A stretch of 64,000 nt of DNA from Eumeta japonica. Its lineage: Eukaryota > Arthropoda > Insecta > Lepidoptera > Psychidae. The notes beneath the pieces are model-generated. The model did not search any database, was not told where the DNA came from, and was given only the letters and a program-made list of their open reading frames with translations. Where the stretch lies: the NCBI GenBank assembly GCA_005406025.1, contig BGZK01000074.1, positions 769,516 to 833,515 of the forward strand. Reading direction: 5' to 3'. The position numbers and the translations under genes were made by a program. This document shows positions 1 to 10,100 of this stretch, in pieces (the first letter of the stretch is position 1; the number at the start of each line of letters is the position of its first letter).

Positions 1-1650
1 AATAGTCAAAAGTTCGAAGTTGAAATGACAATCCAGTTCTTTTATCTTTTGCGCTCTCAATTTTTACGTCTTCATTTAACTTGTATAAGGCGATAAATAT
101 TGTGCCTAATACTATAGGTACATGTTTATGTTTTGTAGCACTGCTCAATAATAAAAATGTTTTGGTGTCACGACAAAACTGATTTTAGTATATTTACATC
201 TTTTGAAATCAGAATTTGTCATATAAATTATCGACTAACTCTTGTTTTAAAAATAAAATGACATTTTATACTCACTAGAGCCAAAAAAGAAAACTTGAGA
301 AGTTCTCAAAATAGTTATGTATGAATTTTTAGGGATCGAAGTAAATAATAACTATATCCTGTTAATAATAGTACTTCTAAAAAAACATCATCAACTCGAT
401 ACGCAATATCCCTAAAAATCAGGACGCTGGAATAAAGTAATGTCTGCAAATTAATGCTGGTTTGTATATAAAGATACTTCGAAACTCATAATTCAAGAGG
501 AAAACCAAAAAGCAGCAACCTCATGAACCTACCAAATGATTCTCTGTAGATCAAACCACCTGTTATGTACTCCACTATCAATTTGAGATGTAAACGTCAT
601 AAAAAAATAGTCACGTTTTTAATGTTATTTGCGCATTTAATTTATATTTACCGTCCTTTCTTCCTCTTTTAATAAAAAACTTATTTATTGTATATTTTAG
701 AAACTAAGTCTAATAAAAGTGTTTGTTTTGACATGTTCGTTTTTTCTATCCACAATTAGTAAAAATTAGCTTATGAAGTAAAAAAAATTTTTTTTTGTTG
801 GGTAGTGTACATACCTAGTTAACTAATTGTTGTGGGTAACGAGCAACTATTTAATATGTTCATTCTCAAAGTTATATTAATAATATATTTATACAAATGA
901 TACTCCCCGATAGATTTCACACTATGAATATAGATATTCATTGTGTGAAATAATCTGCAATGTGAAGTCCTGATAGATAATATTTTGGGTTTTTAGTTAA
1001 ATAGTCAAATTATTAGTTACTGTTTTATTTATTATCTATTAAGAATTTATGGAGTGTTTCTGTCTTTATGATACCATGACACTCTAATATAGTTATGTGA
1101 TACATCAAGAAAAGGGGTTGTCTGTGGTTAAATTTTTTTTTTGACTATTCCTATTGTTTGTTCTGTGGTTCTCATTGATATATTGATTGTTTTTAATTCA
1201 GTTCAATAGGTTCTCAGTTCTTGTAGAGATTCCTTTTTAAAAGTCCACCTATTTATTTCAAAAATTCTGAGATAAAGTTGTCATGCAATTGTAGTTTCAG
1301 CGTGCCAAGTGTTATGTTAATGAAGAACAATTTCGGTTTTCTATACAATCGGTAAGTAAAAAATCACTTATTAGAACTTTTACTTTAGCGTATGTTTATT
1401 ACAATCAATAATTATTGGCATAGGATAGCTACTAATTACATATTTCTTTTGGTGGCCGCTAGTATATTTAAAATCGCTGAGTTCGGTATATCGGTAGGTA
1501 TGCCCTTCCGTCTGACGAAATTGAGGGCACATTTCAAGGGCGTCGACAGCCTTTGAACCAGGGGGGACGGAAGGATGAGAAAATATAAAAATGTCAGATT
1601 TGTGAGGGTTAAGATAATATTAATACTTATAAATTATAATGCACAAACAT

Positions 1651-1710
1651 AAAAAACACGGCCAAGTGTGAATTGCACTCACACACAAAAGGGTTCTGTA
1701 TTATAATTCA
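1651..1710 (+). repeat. Lepidopteran 'GGCCAAGTG...GGGTTC' repeat fragment
   Basis: A run of A is followed by CGGCCAAGTGTGAATTGCAC and then CACACACAAAAGGGTTCTGT. This is a decayed version of an interspersed motif I recognise from many moth and butterfly genomes (GGCCAAGTGCGAGTCGGACT, then GGGTTCCGTA). Only the motif end is clear and the element boundaries are not. Its value is mainly taxonomic. Confidence 0.6.
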
Positions 1711-2768
1711 ACACATTTAGTCATAGATGTATATAAAAGAGAAAATGTATAGTTGCTTTTTATTTATAAAGGCAAAAAATGGCTCAAAGTGTACATTTTG
1801 TCAGTTTCACATTTTACGATACCATTTTGCAGTACCAAAGAAAAAGAAGAGAAGGAACATTATTTACCATGTGACATTTTAACTGAAATGCCATAACATA
1901 ACATTCATTTTTAAATGCAAAGAGAACTATCATTTTGTTATTGGACGACAATAATTTTTAATTTTATAATTTACACCTGCTGTTCTAAATGGTTTAATAT
2001 TATTTTTAATTTTTATTATTGTTTTTTATCTTTACATAGTATATTTTTCTTCATAATAAAACTTAATGTAGTAATCATCTAAGATTAAAATTAATATGAA
2101 TCTTTCATTTCATAATGTCAGTGAAAATACACATGAAAGAACTTTATAATTTCTAAAGTGTAAACAGTATAGTAATATAAAACTTTCTGATTATTTATAT
2201 AGTAAAATAAGATGAAGATTAATTAAATGTTAAAGTATTTTTGATGACCATAATACTTACATGTAATTAAAAACAATAAATATAAAAAGAATTAAGGCGA
2301 CTCCATTACTCTAAAAACAGAGTCTCTATAGTTAATTAACCGAATAATGTGACAATGCAATAAATATGAGACTGGTACTGCTTAGGTGTATTTCTTTTAA
2401 GTTGGTTTATATTTCGGCTTTTGATGCTACATGTTATTTTTGCATTTTTTTAACAGAACACTTTGAAGTCGAAATGGAAGGTACGACGAAACTACACTGA
2501 ATGAAATGTGTTAAATTGTCGGTTTTAGCACTTATTTACTGCGGCCGTTTTTCAGCACGGGACTGCGCATCTTCTCTTTTTTATACATTAATGCATGTAG
2601 TTAATAAGAAACGAACAAAAATTAAGAAATTAAACAAAATACATTGAGTAAAAAAAAGTTTCTTGTATGGGGATCCTCTTTAATTTTGATTTTTATTATT
2701 GTTATAGTGGCCATAGTAATACACATTTTGTGAGAATTTCATGTGTATCACTTATTACATTTCAAAAG

Positions 2769-3485
2769 ATGCCGCAGGATATGGATAGACAGCAGAACTT
2801 TAATAATAATGTCCCATTGGTAGCCTTTGGATACAGAACCTTAAATATAATATTTTTTTTGTAATGTAATTTTTGGGCAAGTGTAAAATCCGCTTCAAGC
2901 GCTGAGGTTCTATAAAGATGTGTATTTTCTGGGTTACAAATTGATTATGAGCTATTCCAACTGAAAACCAAGAAAATTGCCAAAAGTTGTCTTCTGTAAT
3001 TTCATTGTGTGTTGTTACGTGGTGGTTGTTATTTGAGTGATTATATTGATTTGATTATAGGTCAATAGCCTTTGACTGTTCAACTGTTCGGGTCTCGGTG
3101 ACATCAAATATGTTTTTGCATTTTTATTTCTGTTTATGATTAATAATTATTTTTACTTACATATGAATGTAGTTCGGGGTAATAATCTAATATATAAGTT
3201 TATCAGTGTAAGAAGTTAGGTAATAAAAAAATAGTTATTTTTTATGTGATATAACTACAAATTAATGTGCATATTTTTTATTTTATAACTTAACTGAAGC
3301 ATGATTTTAGTTTGAGACTCATTCTACTAAACGCTATAATTTATTACTTGTTTATTAGGAGTTCTATAAACAGAAATGTTTATAAAAATTATTAAAATCT
3401 TTGGCCTCTAGGTACAGAGTAGCTGCTCCGACCCGCCCCCCTTGATGATGCCCATGGCAAACTTAAAAAACGGCAAAGTGCAAGT
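2769..3485 (+). other. Two weak candidate exons upstream of kinase gene
   Basis: Two small GC-richer blocks could be spliced exons. Block A (2769-2819) follows an AG and opens MPQDMDRQQNFNNNVPL before a GTAGCC donor. Block B (3412 to about 3485) follows CTCTAG and reads in the same phase (0) through VQSSCSDPPPLMMPMANLKN and KVQVSYQ. The phases fit. Block B has no convincing donor, however, and I recognise no family. They could be exons of a separate small gene, 5' leader exons of the kinase gene, or chance. RNA evidence would decide. Confidence 0.17.
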
Positions 3486-3921
3486 CTCGTATCAAGGGTT
3501 TCATACAATATATTTCTATTATATCATAAGTGGAAAAAAACACATTTTTCCGTTCCATTCAGGAATCTTAGTGCAAGCTTGGACTTACACTTGGGTGGTT
3601 TTATTTTTTAAGTATATTTTGGTAAATCAGGGAATATCACACAATTACTAAAAAGGTGTTTGCTAAACCCTTGTTATATGTTACTGTTGTATTTTTTACA
3701 GATCTATGTGTAATTGGAGTATTAGATCTTATGTCATAATATTTATGAAGTTTTGTAACTTTTGTTATATATATGTTACATGAATAAATTAGTATTTAGT
3801 AATTACAAAAGAAAGTAAATTATTACAAAATATTATATATATTTTTTATTCTTTATTTAGTTGTCTATTATTTTATTAGATGAATTAAGTAATTTTATTT
3901 ATATTAATTTTACTATTACAG

Positions 3922-4014
3922 GGAGAATGTCTTTAAATATAAATATTTCACATATGGTGCATACTTGCTAATTAGAAATTTGGAAAACTGATGGATGAAT
4001 AGTGCTAGATTACC
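3922..4014 (+). other. Probable 5' UTR part of kinase exon 1
   Basis: A pyrimidine-rich tract ending in ATTACAG at 3921 looks like a 3' splice site. The following ~93 bases contain stops in all three frames before the kinase ATG, including a short upstream open frame ATG GAT GAA TAG at 3991-4002. They are therefore leader sequence. This implies at least one further untranslated 5' exon upstream, which I cannot place. Confidence 0.4.
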
Positions 4015-4170
4015 ATGAATCGGTATATAGTGCTTCAACAATTAGGTGATGGCACCTATGGGTCAGTGGTGTTAGCACAGCGTCGGGACACTGGTGAAAA
4101 GGTGGCTATCAAGAGGATGAAACGCAAATATTACTCTTGGGATGAAGCCATGAATCTTCGTGAAGTTAAG
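4015..4170 (+). CDS. MAK: Kinase exon 1 (start, ATP-binding loop)
   Basis: Residues 1-52, starting [20 protein letters not shown]. It carries the glycine-rich loop, VAIK lysine 33 and the C-helix glutamate in NLREVK. The start is fixed because every upstream frame is stopped within the leader. The donor AAG|GTTAAT leaves phase 0. Confidence 0.95.
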
Positions 4171-7100
4171 GTTAATTGAAAAATTATAACTTTATTTATA
4201 CATTAACTACAAGTAGTATTATAGGAACTACAAGTAGTATAGGAAAAAAAATTGACATTGACTTACATTTTGTATAATGTATACTTATGGTATGGAGGCC
4301 CTTGGGCATTTCTCTGTCCATCAATTCTACTCCAGACTTTCAAAAACAATTGATTCTCTGAAAATAGACCAGTGGTGGTCAATATGATGCACAAGCCCAA
4401 AAGAAAGTTATTTCCCTGAGGTATTAAATAAAATTTACTAATAAGATTTACTTACTAAAGATAGTTTTTTTTTGTGATGCAATTTAAGTAGTAATAAGTT
4501 AATAATGACTGCAGGTAGTTATGTCCTTCTGACTATTTATGAAGTAGTTCAAAATAAAATGCTTTTATTGTGTCAGTGGGGGCAATTTTAACCATTGCCC
4601 TTTCTGTATCTGAGTCTGCACCAGTGTACCTGCTATTTGCTAAACATTAAAATTACATCTATATGATTTTGTGATTGATGGTCGTCCGCCATGATCGACT
4701 ATGATCAAAACAAACACTTTTTATTAAAACAAATTAACAATGTAAAATTTTTATCCTCACTTCTGTTTTGTCATAGAATGATATAATGCACCTTGTTATA
4801 GCATATTTATTAATTTATTTAATTATATCTGTGCAGTGAAAAAAGTTATATGGGTGGTTTCCAAAAAAATTGAAAAATTACATTATAAATGTAATTTTTA
4901 CAATTTAATGTAAAAATTACATTAAATTGTAAATGTTTTTTCCTTCATACATTTTTTTACTATAATTAATAATATTTACATAACTTGTGCAATTTCTTAA
5001 AATTATTAATATATTTATTTATATCAAAGTTAAAAGCTTCCAAGCATCTCAATTTAGCTCTGACTGAATTTATTGTTTTATTGTTAATAAATATTCATAC
5101 ATATTAATATATTTATAGAGCACCTGGCCATTATTTTTATACTTGAGAATTGTAATATTATTAAAGTCCAAGTAGTACTTGTGTAGTTTTCTTTAAAATG
5201 GAAGGCATTTTTGGATAATGAAAAAACTGAAATGGAAATTGCCATTGCTCTTTGATTTTCAGCATAATTTGATATAACATATTGTTTAAATATTTTTAAA
5301 ATTATTTATAAAAATCTGTCAAAAAATTTATCCTCCAATTAAAAATTATGGTAAAATGCAACTTTAATGAAATATGTTACTCAAGTTTCTGTATCAAAAT
5401 AAATTTATTACAGTCATTGAAAAAGTTACATCATGCAAACATTGTGAAGTTACGTGAAGTAATTAGGGAGAATGATACTCTATACTTTGTGTTTGAGTAT
5501 ATGCGTGCAAACTTATATCAGCTTATGCGTGATGCGGAACGGCCACATCCCGAGCCGGTTTTACGAAACATGCTCTATCAGGTATGACACATTCTTTGCT
5601 TAACATAGACTGATATTCTAATGTAAAGGTACCAAACTGATGAATGTCTAATTTTTTTATAGGTGCTGCAGGGATTAGCTCATATGCACCGACATGGTTT
5701 TTTTCATCGTGATCTTAAGCCTGAAAACCTTTTGTGTGCGGGTCCTGAACTCATTAAGATAGCGGACTTCGGGCTCGCGCGAGAAGTTCGCAGCCGTCCG
5801 CCTTACACCGACTATGTGTCTACACGCTGGTATCGTGCCCCTGAGGTATGTTATTATATGCAGTACTACTTACCAAGTTTATATTGAAAAAATAGATTTT
5901 AATAAAAATGAATCTAAGTAATTTCAGGTTTTATAATATTCCTTTACAATTCAGATGTGTAATGATTTCTTTCTCCGAATATTTGTTCAGTCCTAGGGCA
6001 CATACCTCATGGTATTAATGGTCAAAACTTTTTAGTGAACTTCCATAGTGTTACCATATTATTGCTTTCACTGCTACAACTTGGTAGTAGTTGGGTGCAA
6101 TAGTTTTGAATATACTTTCGTACTCGAGATCTCTGACATTATTCTGGACATAGTTGATTTCTTTAGTGATGCAATTTGTTAATAAAAATGTCCTATTTAT
6201 TTGATGTTTTTTGCATTAGTTTCATCATTTGGCTAATCCAAAATTTCTTTGAATTTTGTCTCTCTTCTTTATTGATATAAATGAATTTTATAAATAAATA
6301 ATCTATTAGAGTAATTGTGTAACAATAGCAGATTTACTACGTAGTGTATAAAATGAATTACACTTTTCCTATGCAGTTCCACTTATTTTATTTAAACAGC
6401 TATACATGATATTTTTTTTTGTAAATGGCACACAAATTGATCATTATTATTAATTTTTTTTTATGAACACATATTTATATTATATATAAAATATATTCAC
6501 ATAGATAGCCATTAGTCATGTGTTTTGCTTTTTAATTAGAAGATAAAAGGTTGGAATTCTTACCCAGTGGGCGAATTAACCAATGAATTTTTAATGTAAA
6601 TACAATTAAACCTCGTGTTTTGTCTCAGAAAGCATTTTAAGATATTTGTCGCAGATGCTGTCATTGCATGTGTGACAATGGTTGTTAGTAAGCCCCAACC
6701 CATACTAAGACAACATAGAGAAAAGGTCCAAGCTCCCTAATTTGAAATAAATAGACTTAGAAGGGTATACTTGAACACAAGAGAAGTGAAAAACTTGAAA
6801 TATCATTAAATTTTTTTTCAGTTTCTCTCACCATGTGTGGAGTGCGCCTGAGAAATATTTCTTTTTGTTATTTAACCAGGTAGCTAAGTAGCAACTTATA
6901 CAGGACACCTACCCTATAAATTTCATGAATACATGTTTTGTAGTTTTTGAATAGAATACTTCTTACATATGGCTCGATGGACGGATATGATGAAACTATA
7001 AGTGTTCCGTTTTTGTCGTTTTGGCTCAGAACTTTAAAAGAATTGCCTAACATAATATCAGAGTGATCTTAAGGTTTTAGTTGGGTATGAATCTTTACTA

Positions 7101-10100
7101 ACTATATTACTAATTGTGAACTTATTGCTATCAAATCATGATACAAAAAAAGCACAAAATTTTTGAAATTTGCATATAAAATTAATAAATTGATTTTATT
7201 AATTCCAGGTGTTGTTACACGCTACAGATTACGGTAGCGCGATCGATCTGTGGGCGGTTGGGTGCATCATGGCCGAGCTGTACACGGCGCGTCCGCTTTT
7301 CCCTGGTAACTCTGAAATAGATCAGCTATACAAGATATGTGCAGTCCTCGGTACACCAGCCAAGGTGAGTCACCAATAAATTTTATAATGTACAATTAAA
7401 TTCTTATTCTTTGCTCATCTGTGGACGATATATAGGACAGCAGTAGGCTATTGTATATTATAATAATAATTTGCATCATTGTCATTAGTTTTTTATACAA
7501 ATCAAATTAAGTATTATTCATTTAAGTACATATTTAGTATGACATACTGATGGTATTCTATGGTATTCTATTATTATAATTAGTTATTAGGCATGTGGTG
7601 TTCAAAATGTTTTTTTTTTTTTAAGAAAGATAAACAATTAGTATTTAAAATAGATTCTACTAGCTGACCTGGCAGATGTTGCTCTGCTGTTTACAGTAGG
7701 TGACACGATTTTAAGGTATTTACATGTTTCATTGCCTGTGTGGAAATAGAATATTTTTTCTATTTCTTATATCAAGGCCGGACACTTGTTGTTGACATGT
7801 ACATTAAACTTGAAAAAAATTGATAACATGAAAAAGTTGTCCGTGTTTACTGATAGTATACCGATTTTCATGGTGATCAGATGAATAGTACAGAAATTGA
7901 TGCGCTGCAATGCCATGCTGTGAGGAGTTAAACAATATTGACAGTATAAAAACATCCATGAAAAAATCACTTTATATGCAAATTTTCATGGTGATCAGTC
8001 AAAATGGTGTCAGAGATTATCGATCTTAGATATACCAACATTCATTTTATCTATATAGATAATGTAGCACTTAATTGATTTTGAAATACAGTATAGAACG
8101 ATCATTAATAATTAGCACTTATTTACATTTAATGTAATCATTAATACTAAAATTCTGCATTAAGGTCAATAGATAAATAATTCATTATATTTGACATAAT
8201 TGACAGGAGTGCATCTGATTTTTTATATATCTTTCAATTGTTAAGAATTTGAATTATACATGCTATAAGCTTTATGCTAACAAATTTTAGTGAAAAAGGA
8301 CTGTCAAAGGTCACTTTTTACTCATATTTGTTTGTACATATCACAAAATTGAATTATTTTGTATATTTATTATGATTTCTAATTTATTTATGGTTATATG
8401 GTGATTGGGCGCCAGATGACTACCTATATAGAAAATAAATGATCTAATATACCAACTTCTGTATACCCGCTCCTGCTGTATGAGCTACGCTTGATACATG
8501 TTTAAATAAGAACTAGAAAAATTTTAAAGCATCTAATATATGAATAATATATTTAGTATCAGAAGAGGGACCAATAGTAAACAACAACCTTATAAAAGAT
8601 TTTGACAATAATTTGTAATGGGAAGGGCCACAAGCAAGTGGTTTTGTGGCCGTGAAAGCACAAGTTGCTAACATTACCAAAGTCCTTATACTGTTGGGCT
8701 TAACATTGTACTTTCCATAGCTCTTAAAGTCTAAAAGTTCTAATCTAAATAATTGTTTAACTGAAGGAGGAGTGGCCGGAGGGATACGTGCTGGCAGAAG
8801 CATTGAGGTTTCGTTTCCCGACGTGTCCGCACGTGCCGCTGGAGCGTGTGGTCCCTAGCGCCAGCCGCCCGGCGTTAGTGCTGCTTGCGGCTTTGTTACA
8901 GTGGGCACCACGGGCTCGTCCTACTGCTGCCGGCGCCCTCAGGTAGAACTTAACTTTTATCATATTGAACTAGTAAAAAGTGTCCTTAATATGCAGAAAT
9001 TACACTGATAATTGCATTATTTTAGGTTTCCATACTTTGCTGTAGGCACTGAATTTACAGTGTTGCCACCCGCATCACGAGCCCGCAGGTATTATATTTC
9101 TAACAGTAATTAAGATTGAATGAAGTTTATTGTGCAGAGATTTATCGGTGGTTTTAATTTCGTTTTGGTAGAAACGAAAGTCGCACAGAAGTAGAAAATA
9201 TGCCACCTGTGGTAGCGCCCGCGGCACTGCCCGTGCGGGATCACTTCGAAGACGTACTCGGGTAAGTTGAATTGATGGCACATTTTGTATATATGGAAGT
9301 CTCAATTTATTATTTTAGTTAGCTAAAAGGCGTTAACATAGAAAAACCTTTACAGAGGTGAAGTTCGGCATGATGTGACTCGGGAGACTACTGAACCGCA
9401 GCTGGTGTCGGCGCGCGCGCTGCACCGCTCGCGCCCGCATCCACGTCCACAACAAGCCTACAGGTTAATTCAGCATGGGCATCGTCATATAGTCTAATTT
9501 TGTGATCATAAGTATCAAGTTGGCATTAAAATAAATATTAAAAAATGTATAGAGTACAAATTCATGCAAACAAATTTCTTTCCCAAGCAAATTTCATTGA
9601 AAAAATTAAAGTTGAAAATGAATTGTATGGTATTTAAAAGAATCTAGGCAAATAAGTATAAGCTATCTACTCTCATTTGGAAGTCTTGTCAGTACTTGTA
9701 TTGTCTTTAAGGCATACAGTACTCATGGGAATCAATAAGTGAGTACACTTGTTTTAGACCAAAACAAGGAAGTTATAGAATTATAATTTGGCAACAATAG
9801 ATATTATTCTTTTTATCTTTTTCAGGTATAGCAAACAAATCAATTTAAAATGTTGTATATGTGATTCATAAAAAGGAATGTTGATTTACAGTTCATATCA
9901 CTATAATTTCAATAATCATTTGAAAGTAATTACAATAAATATTTTATTTGATTATAACAAGTATATTTACAAATATCAAGCGGGCAATAGTCCAAAACCT
10001 TGGAATAATGATAAGTAGCTGAAAAACTCTCCGTATAAACATGTGTGTGTGATATATATATCAATTCGTTCATCTTCCAGAGTCGCCATTACTGGGTAGA

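Larger units (their letters stand above)
1..3921. other. AT-rich upstream region, no secure gene
   Basis: About 3.9 kb of AT-rich sequence precedes the kinase gene. Apart from the lepidopteran repeat fragment at 1651-1710 and two weak candidate exons (separate entry), I see no supported coding exon, RNA gene or complete mobile element. Short open frames here have low-complexity AT codon content and no recognisable family. Confidence 0.6.
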
